Of a DNA stretch of 48,795 nucleotides, positions 1 through 8,114 are shown piece by piece. The notes under the pieces were generated by a model. The model was not told where the DNA came from and did not search any database. It saw nothing but the letters and a program-made list of their open reading frames with translations. How positions within the stretch are numbered: position 1 is the stretch's first letter; each line of letters starts with the position of its first letter. The stretch comes from Alphaproteobacteria bacterium (GTDB lineage: Bacteria; Pseudomonadota; Alphaproteobacteria; UBA9219). The DNA lies in contig JARLJC010000137.1 of the NCBI GenBank assembly GCA_031291435.1, forward strand, positions 1-48,795, written 5' to 3'. Position numbers and translations under genes: made by a program.

Positions 1-1
1 C

Positions 2-70
2 GACCTGATCCGCGGCATCAATCTGTACGAAGCCAAGGAAGCCAAGTCGGCGGCCCCGGCGAAGCCGTAA
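2..70 (+). CDS. C-terminal end of an unidentified protein
   Basis: The window opens inside a gene. Frame 2 gives 22 residues ending in an Ala/Lys/Pro-rich tail (last residues SAAPAKP) and a TAA at 68-70. Too little remains to name the family. The stop codon lies inside a small perfect hairpin (64-80), and a miniature transposable element begins directly after it. The next gene is on the other strand and convergent. The reading frame is likely real because its codon usage matches the neighbours, but this rests on only 23 codons. Confidence 0.5.
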   Translation, partial: DLIRGINLYEAKEAKSAAPAKP

Positions 71-80
71 GCTTTACGGC
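64..80 (+). terminator. Small hairpin over the stop codon of the first gene
   Basis: GCCGTAA (64-70) and TTACGGC (74-80) pair perfectly around a 3-base loop. No T-run follows, because the next base begins the inserted element at about 80. The hairpin may be the remains of a terminator separated from its downstream part by the insertion. Confidence 0.3.
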
Positions 81-249
81 TAGGGTTCAGACCCATTGGA
101 TAGGCGTCAAAACAAGGCTTTAAGAATTACAGGAGCCGTCATTCCGGAAAATGTGCTTTTTGACCCCCACTTTTTCGGGGGTCAAAATGCAGTTTTTCCG
201 GAATGACGGCTTTCTTACGGTCAGCTTCTTTAATGAGTCCGAACCCTAG
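80..249. mobile_element. Miniature inverted-repeat element (MITE), about 170 bp, non-autonomous
   Basis: The stretch is bounded by 18-bp terminal inverted repeats: CTAGGGTTCAGACCCATT (80-97) and the complement of 232-249, matching at 16 of 18 positions. It has no coding capacity and holds a long internal palindrome (134-211). The ends resemble the end of the IS5-family element at 48655-48672 (about 15 of 18 against the right terminal repeat), which suggests an IS5-type transposase moved it. No clear target-site duplication can be assigned: the flanking CTAG is palindromic and reads the same at both ends. Confidence 0.65.
134..211. repeat. Long palindrome inside the miniature element
   Basis: An 18-bp perfect inverted repeat (134-151 with 194-211, containing GCCGTCATTCCGG) encloses a second 11-bp perfect repeat (158-168 TTTTGACCCCC with 177-187). 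Only a few bases between them are unpaired, so either strand could form an extended hairpin of about 78 nt. The inner hairpin is flanked by T/A runs on both strands and could act as a bidirectional terminator between the two convergent genes. Confidence 0.7.
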
Positions 250-1229
250 CCTTCGGCGGCTTCGGCGCGCTCGATCTGTTCGTCGCGCCGATCTTCGACC
301 AACCCTGCCGGGTCTTGGTGAATGACCATATCGGCGTTGGGGATTTCGGCATTGACCGCGCGGATGATTTTCTCGGAAAGATCATGGGCCGCGCGCAGGG
401 TCAGATCGCCATTCATTTCGACATGCATATCGACGAAAATGCGGTCGCTGTCGGAACGGGTGCGCATATCGTGGACGCCGCGCACGCCGCTCTGCCGCGT
501 GACGATGGCGATGATGCGTTCGCGCTCCGCCTCGGGCAGTTCGGTATCCATGAGCGCGTTCATCGCCTGCCCCATGATGCGCAGCGAGGTCAGCAGCAGC
601 CACGCCGCGATGCCCACCGCCAGAACCGGGTCGAGCCAGGCGATACCGGTCGAGGTGTAAAGAACGAACGACACGACCACGGCCAGATTGACCGCGACAT
701 CGCCGACATAATGCATGCGGTCGGCGCCGATCGCCATCGAGCCGGTCGATTTCACGACATGGCTTTGAAACGCCACCAGCGCGAGAGACAGGATAATGGC
801 CAGCGCCATCACGCCATAGCCGATCATTTCATTCTGAATTTCGTGGGGGTGGTAAAAACGGCTGGCGGCCTCGAATGCCAGCAGCACCGACGAGCCGACG
901 ATGAAGGCCGCCTGCAGCAAAGCCGCCAGCGGTTCGGCCTTGCCATGGCCATAGCGGTGATTGCGGTCGGGCGGGCGCATGGCATTCGCTACACCATAAG
1001 CGGTAACCAGCGACGCCATCAGATCGACCGCCGAATCCAGCAAGGACGACAGCATCGCCACCGAATCCGTCATCAGCCAGGCCGCCATTTTGGCGCCGAC
1101 CAGAAGAATGGCGACGCTGACGCTGGCGAAAGTGGCAATACGGCGCAGCCTGTTGTCAGCGATATCGCGCAGATTGATATGCGCGTGGCCGTGCGGGCCG
1201 TGATGATGGTGGTCGTGAGCGTGGGTCAT
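246..1229 (-). CDS. Cation diffusion facilitator (CDF) family metal efflux transporter, FieF-like
   Basis: A 327-residue inner-membrane transporter of the CDF family, which exports Zn2+, Fe2+ or similar divalent metals by proton antiport. The N-terminus is a His-rich metal-binding tail (residues 3-17). Transmembrane helices follow from about 33. The FieF/YiiP transport-site residues are present: Asp65 and Asp69 in LLDSAVD, and the HYVGD (HxxxD) motif in helix 5. GHGKAE follows the second helix. The last ~100 residues form the cytoplasmic dimerisation domain (VDMHVEMN). Its ATG overlaps the pdxH stop by 4 bp, so the two are probably co-transcribed. The stop codon is contributed by the terminal repeat of the element at 80-249, so the original C-terminus may have differed. 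Metal specificity is not readable. Confidence 0.9.
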   Translation of the reverse strand: MTHAHDHHHHGPHGHAHINLRDIADNRLRRIATFASVSVAILLVGAKMAAWLMTDSVAMLSSLLDSAVDLMASLVTAYGVANAMRPPDRNHRYGHGKAEPLAALLQAAFIVGSSVLLAFEAASRFYHPHEIQNEMIGYGVMALAIILSLALVAFQSHVVKSTGSMAIGADRMHYVGDVAVNLAVVVSFVLYTSTGIAWLDPVLAVGIAAWLLLTSLRIMGQAMNALMDTELPEAERERIIAIVTRQSGVRGVHDMRTRSDSDRIFVDMHVEMNGDLTLRAAHDLSEKIIRAVNAEIPNADMVIHQDPAGLVEDRRDEQIERAEAAEG

Positions 1230-1840
1230 GGGGCGAGCCTTTCCTGCGTCCAGAGCGCCTGCGCGTTATCGCGGCGATACTGAAACCGGTCATGCAGGCG
1301 GAAATCGCGCGCCTGCCAGAATTCCATCACCAGAGGTGCGACGCGATAACCGCCCCAATGCGGCGGCCGCGGCACCTCTTTGCCTGCATATTTCGCCTCG
1401 ATGGCAGCCGCCCTTTGTTCGAGATTGGCGCGGCTGGCCAAAGAGCGCGATTGCATCGAGGCCCAGGCGCCGATCTGGCTGCCGCGCGGGCGCGTGGCGA
1501 AGTAGGCGTCGGATTCCGCATCGCTGACCAGCGTCACCGGCCCTTCGATGCGCACCTGTCTTTGCAGCGATTTCCAATGGAAGCACAAAGCGGCGCGGGC
1601 GTTGGCGGCAAGATCCTCTCCCTTATGACTCTCGCGATTGGTGAAAAAAGTGAAACCGGTTTCGTCATAGCCTTTCATCAGCACCACGCGCAAAGAGGGC
1701 GCGCCCGACGCGTCCGCCGTCGCCAGCCCCATGGCGTTGGGGTCGCTGGGTTCCTGCGCTTGCGCCAGCGCGAACCATTCGGCGAACAAAGCCAGCGGAG
1801 AGGATGGCGGGATGAAATCTGTGTTGGAAACCATTTGCAT
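1226..1840 (-). CDS. pdxH: Pyridoxamine 5'-phosphate oxidase
   Basis: An FMN-dependent oxidase that makes pyridoxal 5'-phosphate from pyridoxamine or pyridoxine 5'-phosphate, the last step of vitamin B6 synthesis and salvage. The 204 residues cover the family's usual length. Family signatures include PSLRVVLMKG, FFTNRESHKG, ALCFHW, QVRIEGPV, SRPRGSQIGAWAS-like RPRGSQIGAWAS, and the C-terminal HDRFQYRR. A longer frame opens at 1912, but its extra N-terminus would be translated from the dispersed repeat at 1856-1890. The ATG at 1840 (MQMVSN) has an AAAGG ribosome site about 7 bases upstream and is preferred. The stop overlaps the next start (ATGA), giving a pdxH-cation transporter operon. Confidence 0.95.
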   Translation of the reverse strand: MQMVSNTDFIPPSSPLALFAEWFALAQAQEPSDPNAMGLATADASGAPSLRVVLMKGYDETGFTFFTNRESHKGEDLAANARAALCFHWKSLQRQVRIEGPVTLVSDAESDAYFATRPRGSQIGAWASMQSRSLASRANLEQRAAAIEAKYAGKEVPRPPHWGGYRVAPLVMEFWQARDFRLHDRFQYRRDNAQALWTQERLAP

Positions 1841-1855
1841 CGTTTTACCTTTATG

Positions 1856-2012
1856 TACCCCTCCCCTAACCCCTCCCTCAAGGGGAGGGGAATACCGCCC
1901 GGATTGCGGCAATGTTCGTTCTCTTCTTTCGATAGTTGCAGGAAGAGAATCCCATTCGCAATCAGACCGGCCTAGCCCCCCTCCCCTTGAGGGAGGGGTT
2001 AGGGGAGGGGTA
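1856..2012. repeat. Pair of identical 35-bp inverted repeats, C-rich
   Basis: The arms at 1856-1890 and 1978-2012 are exact reverse complements, built on CCCCTCCCCTAACCCCTCCC and a CAAGGGGAGGGG end, with 87 bases between them. Each arm also folds on itself (CCCCTCCC with GGGGAGGG). The repeat lies between the divergent pdxH and lipoprotein genes, so it would sit in both leaders. It resembles the dispersed CCCCTAACCCCTCCC-type intergenic repeats of many proteobacteria. Nothing else is recognisable in 1891-1977. Confidence 0.8.
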
Positions 2013-2123
2013 TATAAGCCTTCTTGGCAACGCTACTGTTGTTACTGTTGCGCGGAGATTACTCTTTAGGCTAGGATTCCGCAGTAACAAATTTCCCACC
2101 CCTTTTTTCACGAGGTTCTATCC

Positions 2124-2597
2124 ATGCTCCGTAAATCAGCCCTCGCCCTTCTGTGCGGTTCCCTGACTCTGGCGGCCTGCCAGACCGATCAATGGGGCAG
2201 CGACCAGACCGTCGGCACGCTGGGCGGTGCCGCAGCGGGCGGGTTGCTTGGCAGCCAGTTCGGCAAAGGCTCGGGCAAGCTGGTTACCACCAGCCTCGGC
2301 GTTCTTCTGGGCGGCTGGGCGGGCAATGAAATCGGCGCGTCGATGGACGAAACTGACCGGCTGAAGAACCAGCAGGCCGAAAAACGCGCTTACACCGCCC
2401 CCATCGGCCAGCAGATCACATGGAACAACCCCAACAACGGCAATTCCGGCACCGTCGTCCCCACCCGCGACGGCTATGCCGCCAACGGCGCTTATTGCCG
2501 CGAGTTCCAGCAGACCATCACTATCGGCGGCAAGCAGCAGCAGGGTTACGGCAAAGCCTGCCAGCAGCCCGACGGCAGCTGGAAGATCGTGCAGTAA
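2124..2597 (+). CDS. Outer-membrane lipoprotein of the 17 kDa surface antigen family (glycine zipper)
   Basis: A 157-residue lipoprotein like the Rickettsia 17 kDa antigen. A signal peptide ends in the lipobox LTLAAC, making Cys19 the lipidated residue. A glycine-zipper 2TM segment spans about 30-75 (GGAAAGGLLGSQFG and LGVLLGGWAGNEIG). The C-terminal domain carries the family features W-N-N-P and YCREFQQTITIGGK, with two Cys (about 124 and 146) that could form a disulfide. A GAGG ribosome site precedes the ATG. It is probably anchored in the outer membrane. The role is not established: family members are surface antigens or envelope-associated proteins. The gene reads toward the co-chaperone gene 120 bases downstream. 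Confidence 0.85.
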   Translation: MLRKSALALLCGSLTLAACQTDQWGSDQTVGTLGGAAAGGLLGSQFGKGSGKLVTTSLGVLLGGWAGNEIGASMDETDRLKNQQAEKRAYTAPIGQQITWNNPNNGNSGTVVPTRDGYAANGAYCREFQQTITIGGKQQQGYGKACQQPDGSWKIVQ

Positions 2598-2717
2598 GGA
2601 GAGGGGTAGACAGGGATAGAAAGAGGAAGATGAGGGGCTATCGGGGTACATATAATCTTTGGCCCCCGCTCTCTTTCCCTCTATTATCTTCCCCTAATCT
2701 CTAGCCCCCGTTTTCTT

Positions 2718-3641
2718 ATGGCTGATCCTTATCAAATACTCGGCGTGCCCAAAACCGCCACCGCCGCTGAAATCAAAAGCGCGTATCGCAAGCTTGCGAA
2801 GAAGCTGCATCCCGACGTCAATCCGGGCAAGAAAGATATCGAGCAAAAATTCAAGGAAGTGACGGCGGCCTATGACCTGCTGTCGGACGCCGGCAAGCGC
2901 GCGCAGTTCGACCGCGGCGAAATCGACGCGCAGGGCCAGCAGCGCGGATTCGGCGGCGGCGGGAATTACGGAGGCGGCGGCTTCGGCGGATTTGGGCGCG
3001 GTGCGCGCGGGCCGCAGGGCGGTGGTGGTGGCGAAGATCCGTTTTCGCAATTCGGCGGCATGGAAGATATTTTCGCGGAATTCATGGGCGGCACGGCGCG
3101 CGGCAGGCGCGGTGCGGGCGCTGGCCCTGTACGCGGCAGCGACGTGACTTATACGCTCGGCGTTTCGTTTGTCGAGGCGGCGCTGGGCGGCAAGAAGCGC
3201 GTGACGCTCACCAATGACAAGACGGTCGATGTCACGATTCCGCCCGGCACCGAGGAAGGGCATAAATTACGGCTCAAGGGGCAAGGCCTCGCCGGCATGG
3301 GCGAAGCGGGCGATGCGATTGTCGAAATTCATATCGAGGCGCATCCTTTCTTCACCCGCAAAGACCACGATATTTATCAGGATGTGGCAATCAGCCTGCC
3401 CGAAGCGATTTCCGGCGCGAGCGTGAATGTGGCGACTTTGGATGGTCAGGTCGCGGTCAAGGTTCCCAAAGGCGCCAATACCGGCACGACTTTGCGCCTG
3501 AAAGGCAAAGGCGTCGGCGGCGCCAAGCCCGGCGATATGTTCGTCAAACTGAAGATCATGTTGCCCGAGCCGGTGCCGCAGGATTTGACCGATATCATCG
3601 AAAAATGGGCGAAGAAGAACGCGTATAATCCACGGAAATAG
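2718..3641 (+). CDS. DnaJ-class co-chaperone without zinc finger (CbpA-like)
   Basis: A 307-residue J-domain protein that would stimulate the DnaK ATPase and deliver unfolded substrates. The J domain spans residues 1-70 with the HPD motif at 31-33. A Gly/Phe-rich linker follows (about 75-115). The C-terminal substrate-binding domains cover about 135-300 (VTIPPGTEEGHKLRLKGQG, AHPFFTRKDHDIY, VPKGANTGTTLRLKGKG). The CxxCxGxG zinc-finger repeats of classical DnaJ are absent, placing it in the CbpA/class II group. The start follows a pyrimidine-rich stretch with no strong ribosome site. In related genomes such a gene often sits near pdxH, as here. Confidence 0.88.
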   Translation: MADPYQILGVPKTATAAEIKSAYRKLAKKLHPDVNPGKKDIEQKFKEVTAAYDLLSDAGKRAQFDRGEIDAQGQQRGFGGGGNYGGGGFGGFGRGARGPQGGGGGEDPFSQFGGMEDIFAEFMGGTARGRRGAGAGPVRGSDVTYTLGVSFVEAALGGKKRVTLTNDKTVDVTIPPGTEEGHKLRLKGQGLAGMGEAGDAIVEIHIEAHPFFTRKDHDIYQDVAISLPEAISGASVNVATLDGQVAVKVPKGANTGTTLRLKGKGVGGAKPGDMFVKLKIMLPEPVPQDLTDIIEKWAKKNAYNPRK

Positions 3642-3722
3642 AGGATATTAACTCTGTTTCTTGAAACTATTTTTTTTCTTTGAAGAGAGCTATAGGTAGC
3701 CCGAATTTTGCGAGGGGAAATT

Positions 3723-4454
3723 ATGGGCAGGCTTAACGATAGTTTTCATGTGCAGCGGCTTTTGGAAAGGAGCAGTCGGCTTCCTTTTCACACGGAACCC
3801 GATCCTTTTTTCCGTCAGCGCGTACTGAAAAATTTGCCGCATATCTTCGCGGCTGATTCTATGGGCTCAGCCGAATTTGAGGCCGGCACCATTCCGAAAG
3901 TCATCGATCAGATGATCGCCAGAAAAAGCCATTTGCGCGCCGCAAATATAGAGATTTGTATCACACCAAATTATGCCGACATTCGAACGTTGGAATTGGA
4001 TCTGGAAACCGCCAAGGCGCATGCTTCAGATAAATATGCCGATGAAGTCGATCAAGAAAGTTTGGCGGATGCCCAAGCCGCGTATACTCAAGGCACCGTA
4101 TCGCATAAGGCAAATATTTATATCATCGCATCTAACAACTTAATGAATTACGCGAGAGGATTCATTGCCGATGAAGCCAGACAAGCGCATCATCTGAAAC
4201 AACCAGCCTATTTGCGCGAAAGTTTCGTCGGGCCCGCTTATATCAAACATCTTTTTCCCATTCGCGGATGGTTCGAGCTTGATAACGGGTTCATGTTCTT
4301 CACAAGCTGGCGGATGTTTGACGGGATGACAAAGCTTCTGGAAATCAAACATTCTATTGCGCAGCCCGTCGCCATAGGAGATGGCCCGCAACGCACTCAG
4401 ACAATGGATAAGCGGGCCGTCGGCGCGCCGCCGCTTCCGCAACCGGAGGCTTAA
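3723..4454 (+). CDS. Hypothetical protein with a [15 protein letters not shown] motif
   Basis: A 243-residue soluble protein that I do not recognise. The ATG at 3723 is chosen because GAGGGG lies six bases upstream; a TTG at 3708 is less likely. An N-terminal segment around residues 45-60 reads [16 protein letters not shown], and the C-terminus has aromatic-rich [15 protein letters not shown]. No signal peptide or membrane helix is evident. The motif recalls conserved hypothetical proteins found in phages and bacteria, but that is memory only. Its stop codon overlaps the rlmN stop on the other strand at a shared TTAA. Base composition is more AT-rich than the neighbours, so recent acquisition is possible. 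Confidence 0.75.
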   Translation: MGRLNDSFHVQRLLERSSRLPFHTEPDPFFRQRVLKNLPHIFAADSMGSAEFEAGTIPKVIDQMIARKSHLRAANIEICITPNYADIRTLELDLETAKAHASDKYADEVDQESLADAQAAYTQGTVSHKANIYIIASNNLMNYARGFIADEARQAHHLKQPAYLRESFVGPAYIKHLFPIRGWFELDNGFMFFTSWRMFDGMTKLLEIKHSIAQPVAIGDGPQRTQTMDKRAVGAPPLPQPEA

Positions 4455-5686
4455 AGGCCTGTTGCAGTCAAACCTTGCGCCTTATCTTTCTCAGATATGA
4501 TTTTGTCGATGGCGGCGCGTTCCGTCGCCGATAATTTCAGGCTCGCGGATTTGAGCTGGCCGCAGGCGGCCATGATGTCGCGCCCGCGCGGGGTGCGAAC
4601 GGGGCTGGCGTAACCGGCTTCGTTCACAATATCGCCGAATTTCTGAATCGTGCCCCAGTCCGAACATTCGAACGGCGCGCCGGGCCAGGCGTTAAAGGGG
4701 ATGAGATTGATCTTGGCCGGAATGCCGCGCAGCAGGCGCACCAGTTCTTTGGCATCCACCGGGCTGTCATTCACGCCTTTGAGCATCACATATTCGAAAG
4801 TGATGCGGCGCGAGTTCGAGGCCGCCGGATAATCGCGGCAGGCCTGCAATAATTCCTTGATCGGGTATTTGCGGTTGAGCGGCACGATCTGATCGCGCAA
4901 TTCGTCGGTGACGGCGTGAAGGCTGACCGCGAGATTAACTTCGAGTTCTTCGCCGCAGCGTTTGATCATCGGCACCACGCCGGAAGTGGATAACGTGATG
5001 CGGCGCTTGCCGATAGCGATGCCGTCATCCTGCATGACGATGCGCAGAGCCTTGGCGACGTTTTCGTAATTATACAAAGGTTCGCCCATCCCCATCATCA
5101 CGATGTTGGTGAGCAGGCGCACGGGCATGACATCGGTTTTGCGGCCCGGTTTGGTGCCGCGTGTTTTGGCGACACCTTCCGGCGAGACTGCCGCCCATTC
5201 ATTCAGATAATCGCGGGCCAGCATGATCTGCGCCACGATTTCACCGGGTTCGAGATTGCGCACCAAACGTTGCGTGCCGGTATGGCAAAAACGGCAGGTC
5301 AGCGTGCAGCCGACCTGCGAAGATACGCAGAGCGCGCCGCGGTCTTCCTCGGGGATATGCACGCTTTCGACTTCCTGACCGTCCTGCATCCTGAGCAGCC
5401 ATTTCTGGGTGCCGTCTTCGGATTTCTGATGCTGGGTTACCGTGGGGCGGGCGATAGTGAAATACTCGTCGAGCATGTCGCGCGTAGGTTTGGCGAGGCT
5501 GGTCATATCCTTGAAATCGCGCGCGCCGCGAATATAGATCCACGACCAGACCTGCGATGCCCGGAATTTTTCCAGACCGCGCGCGGTCAGGGCCTCGGTC
5601 AGCTCGATAAAGTCGAGTCCGATAAGGTTGCGTTTGCCGTCCGCCGAAACAGCGGCGAAACTCTTGCTGTGATTGTCGATACCCAT
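4451..5686 (-). CDS. rlmN: Dual-specificity RNA methyltransferase RlmN (23S rRNA A2503 / tRNA A37)
   Basis: A radical SAM enzyme that methylates C2 of adenosine 2503 in 23S rRNA and A37 in some tRNAs. It is 411 residues, slightly longer than usual. The iron-sulfur cluster motif CxxxCxxC is at Cys127, Cys131 and Cys134 ([11 protein letters not shown]). Other family segments are [58 protein letters not shown], and the C-terminal AACGQL carrying the Cys that holds the methyl intermediate. It is a single gene, convergent with the hypothetical gene on its 3' side. An upstream gap of about 100 bases separates it from a small divergent ORF. Confidence 0.97.
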   Translation of the reverse strand: MGIDNHSKSFAAVSADGKRNLIGLDFIELTEALTARGLEKFRASQVWSWIYIRGARDFKDMTSLAKPTRDMLDEYFTIARPTVTQHQKSEDGTQKWLLRMQDGQEVESVHIPEEDRGALCVSSQVGCTLTCRFCHTGTQRLVRNLEPGEIVAQIMLARDYLNEWAAVSPEGVAKTRGTKPGRKTDVMPVRLLTNIVMMGMGEPLYNYENVAKALRIVMQDDGIAIGKRRITLSTSGVVPMIKRCGEELEVNLAVSLHAVTDELRDQIVPLNRKYPIKELLQACRDYPAASNSRRITFEYVMLKGVNDSPVDAKELVRLLRGIPAKINLIPFNAWPGAPFECSDWGTIQKFGDIVNEAGYASPVRTPRGRDIMAACGQLKSASLKLSATERAAIDKIISEKDKAQGLTATGL

Positions 5687-5789
5687 GCGCGGTTTGTAGC
5701 GGGATTAAAGTTCAAAAACAATATTAACAAGCAAATTTGACAGGCTTCGCTCTTTAGTATCAAATGGCCATATATTGAAAGGAAACAAC

Positions 5790-6047
5790 ATGAATGACAT
5801 TCTTGAATTGTTTGCATTAGTGGGTGGCAGCATCGTCGCGGGAGACGGATTATCGACCGTTTATATCCGCACAATAACAACTATCGGCCAGCGTGCGGTA
5901 AACGGGAACAGAGACCTGACACCGGAAGAGAAACAAGAAATCAGACATAAGTATCCTGCGTTTGGGCTAACACGGTCATCAGCTACGATAATACCCAAGA
6001 CTGTTCGTCGCGTTATTGGCGCCTTAACTCACTCGTTCCCAAGATAA
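5790..6047 (+). CDS. Small hypothetical protein, 85 residues
   Basis: A short open frame begins at ATG 5790 with an AAAGGA ribosome site eight bases upstream, which is the best evidence that it is translated. The first 25 residues are moderately hydrophobic (ELFALVGGSIVAGDGL), followed by a charged stretch (NRDLTPEEKQEIRHKYP). A single weak membrane helix or a small soluble protein are both possible. I recognise no family. It is divergent from rlmN and converges on the ATPase pair. Confidence 0.5.
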   Translation: MNDILELFALVGGSIVAGDGLSTVYIRTITTIGQRAVNGNRDLTPEEKQEIRHKYPAFGLTRSSATIIPKTVRRVIGALTHSFPR

Positions 6048-6090
6048 CGGATTCCCGCCCCGGCGATGGTCCTTATCAGGATGGCGTTGG

Positions 6091-7104
6091 TTAGCTGCGC
6101 TTGCCGGTGGTCGGATCGGCGCCCTTCATAATTTCCATCCGCGCTGCCTGCTTGTCGATATAGCTGTTAATCATACCGACTTTGTTCTCGCGGATAAGGG
6201 CGCGCACCGGGTCGCCATTATTGTTTTCCTCGGTAAAGACATAGCGCAGATAAGGCCCCGCCGCGCCCAGCGTCTGGTGCCAGGCGGCAGTCAACCCCTG
6301 CGCCAGCATGAAATTGGCGGCGTTGCCAACCGCCTGCTCGGCCAGATGCATCAAACCCATGAAGCTTTCTTCAACCGAACCGGCATGGATGGTGGTGATA
6401 ACGAGATGGCCGGTGGTGGCCGCGCGCAAAATCTGTTCCGCCGCGCGCGGGCTGCGCACTTCGCCGACCAGAAGATAACGCGGCGTCCAGCGCAAAGCGC
6501 GGCGCAGCGGCGTGGCCCAGTCTTCGTCATTATCGACCTGCACCTGATAGCAATAGCCGTAATCGCCCACCGGGCCGTCGAGCGTATACTCGACCGGGTC
6601 TTCGACCGTGATGCCGACGCCGCCGAAACGGCGCAGATAATCGGCCAGCAGCGCGAAAGACATCGTGGTTTTGCCATGCCCCGTCGGACCCGAAATCAGG
6701 ATCAATCCGTCGCGCTGGCCGAGGCGGCGCAGTTGGGTGCCGATATGGGTGGCGATGGAAAGCTCTTCCAAAGTTGGCAAGCGCGCGTTGATGCGGCGCA
6801 GAATGGTCCATTGCTGGCCGTTGGCGAGCTTCTGGTACGATTGGCGGAAACGCACGCCGTCATATTCGTAGGATGAATCCGGATTGTCGATCTGCTTGAG
6901 CAGTTCTTCGGCAATCAGGCGGCTTTCGGCGCGATACTGATCGGGCAGGACGCGGCTCCAGTTATTGCTGTAGTCGCGGCCGGGGCTGCGGTAACGCGCG
7001 ATGCCTTTACCGCCATCGTCGATGCGGACATAGAGATCCATGAAGGGCAGATCGCGCAGGCGCGTGCCGGTAGGTTCGGTATTCTGGAGATTGAAGACCG
7101 TCAT
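6091..7104 (-). CDS. PilT/DotB-type secretion or pilus ATPase, second copy of a tandem pair
   Basis: A 337-residue hexameric-ATPase-family protein (GspE/VirB11/PilT superfamily), cytoplasmic by sequence. Walker A is GPTGHGKT (residues 139-146). An acidic box follows (ITVEDPVEYTLD), then the Walker B region LLVGEVRSP and the His box TGHLVITTIHAG, all in the usual order. The N-terminal half (DLPFMDLYVRID) is shared with the upstream copy. The closest resemblance is to PilT and to TraJ/DotB-type ATPases of conjugation-like type IV systems. Its ATG overlaps the upstream gene's stop by 4 bp, so the pair is translationally coupled. No pilin, platform or secretin gene is nearby, so the machine served is unknown. 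Confidence 0.82.
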   Translation of the reverse strand: MTVFNLQNTEPTGTRLRDLPFMDLYVRIDDGGKGIARYRSPGRDYSNNWSRVLPDQYRAESRLIAEELLKQIDNPDSSYEYDGVRFRQSYQKLANGQQWTILRRINARLPTLEELSIATHIGTQLRRLGQRDGLILISGPTGHGKTTMSFALLADYLRRFGGVGITVEDPVEYTLDGPVGDYGYCYQVQVDNDEDWATPLRRALRWTPRYLLVGEVRSPRAAEQILRAATTGHLVITTIHAGSVEESFMGLMHLAEQAVGNAANFMLAQGLTAAWHQTLGAAGPYLRYVFTEENNNGDPVRALIRENKVGMINSYIDKQAARMEIMKGADPTTGKRS

Positions 7105-8099
7105 GCTTTCCTGAACCCCGCGGGCGGCGGCGCCGACGGCCCGCCGCCGGGACCCGCGGTGCCGAGTTGCAGGCGCGACGCGGCGCGGTCGATATAGGTC
7201 GAGAGCATGCCGATTTTGCCTTCGCGGATCAGCGTGCGCACCGGGTCGCCGGGCGAGTTTTCCTCGGTATAGAGATATTTAAGCTGCGGCCCTTTTTCCT
7301 TGATGCTCTGGTTGACGAGCGCGGTGATGCAGGAGGAAAGCATGGTGGAAACGCCCGAACCCATCGCCTGCTCGGCCAGAAAGATGATGCCCATCAAAGC
7401 TTCTTCGATCGCCCCGGCATGCACGGTGGTGATGACCAGATGGCCGGTGGAAGCGGCGCGCAGCAATTGCTCGGCGGCTTTCGGGGTGCGGATTTCGCCG
7501 ACATAGATATAACGCGGGGCCCAGCGCAAAGCGCGTTTCAGGCATACCGCCCAGTCTTCTTCTTTTTCGACCTCAACCTGGAAACAATGGCCGCTGGTGC
7601 CGTGGCGGCCCGCCAGCATGAATTCACACGGATCTTCGATGGTGAGCGCGGTGCCGCCATAGGTTTTCAGATAATAGCCGAGCAGCCCGACGGCGGTCGT
7701 GGTCTTGCCCTGCCCCGTGGCGCCCGAAACGACGACGAGGCCGTCGCGCTTGCCGATGCCCATCAGATGGTTGACGAGTGCGGGCGCGATGCCGAGTTTT
7801 TCGAGATCGGGTAGCACGGTATTGATGCGGCGCGCGCAGACCCAGATGGTGTTGTCCGACATTTTCTGGCGCGAAAGGCGGACGCGCACGCCTTCGGATT
7901 CGAGCGCGCCGTCGCTGTTATTTTCCAGACGTTTGTTGACGTCGGACATAAAGCGGTCGACGCTGGTTTGATATTCTTCGGGGACCAGCTGATTGATGGT
8001 GTTCTGGCTGCGTTCCTTGGAACGGTAGAGGGCCTGATCCGGCTTATCGAGCCGGACATAGAGATCGATAAACGGCAAGTCGCCGAGCATTGCAGACAT
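7101..8099 (-). CDS. PilT/DotB-type secretion or pilus ATPase, first copy of a tandem pair
   Basis: A 332-residue paralogue of the following gene, collinear over nearly its whole length. Walker A is GATGQGKT (residues 126-133). LTIEDPCEFML, YIYVGEIRTPKAAEQ and TGHLVITTVHAGAIEE mark the Asp, Walker B and His boxes. The protein ends in a Gly/Pro-rich tail (GPGGGPSAPPP) that the other copy lacks. It begins 15 bases after pyrC ends, on the same strand, so it may be read from the pyrC transcript. Two non-identical ATPases suggest a heteromeric or opposing (extension/retraction) motor. That is inference. Confidence 0.82.
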   Translation of the reverse strand: MSAMLGDLPFIDLYVRLDKPDQALYRSKERSQNTINQLVPEEYQTSVDRFMSDVNKRLENNSDGALESEGVRVRLSRQKMSDNTIWVCARRINTVLPDLEKLGIAPALVNHLMGIGKRDGLVVVSGATGQGKTTTAVGLLGYYLKTYGGTALTIEDPCEFMLAGRHGTSGHCFQVEVEKEEDWAVCLKRALRWAPRYIYVGEIRTPKAAEQLLRAASTGHLVITTVHAGAIEEALMGIIFLAEQAMGSGVSTMLSSCITALVNQSIKEKGPQLKYLYTEENSPGDPVRTLIREGKIGMLSTYIDRAASRLQLGTAGPGGGPSAPPPAGFRKA

Positions 8100-8114
8100 A
8101 AAAAGAACCCCGGA

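Noticed and set aside
1841-1912. Upstream start for pdxH
   Set aside because: The extension is encoded by the dispersed repeat and lacks the family N-terminus; the ATG at 1840 has a ribosome site.
2593-2710. Purine-rich then pyrimidine-rich tracts between the lipoprotein and DnaJ-type genes, partly complementary
   Set aside because: Pairing is patchy and could be low-complexity sequence; no defined stem or T-run.
3642-3722. GTTTCTTGAAAC plus a T-run as a terminator for the DnaJ-type gene
   Set aside because: The stem is only four pairs, too weak to call.
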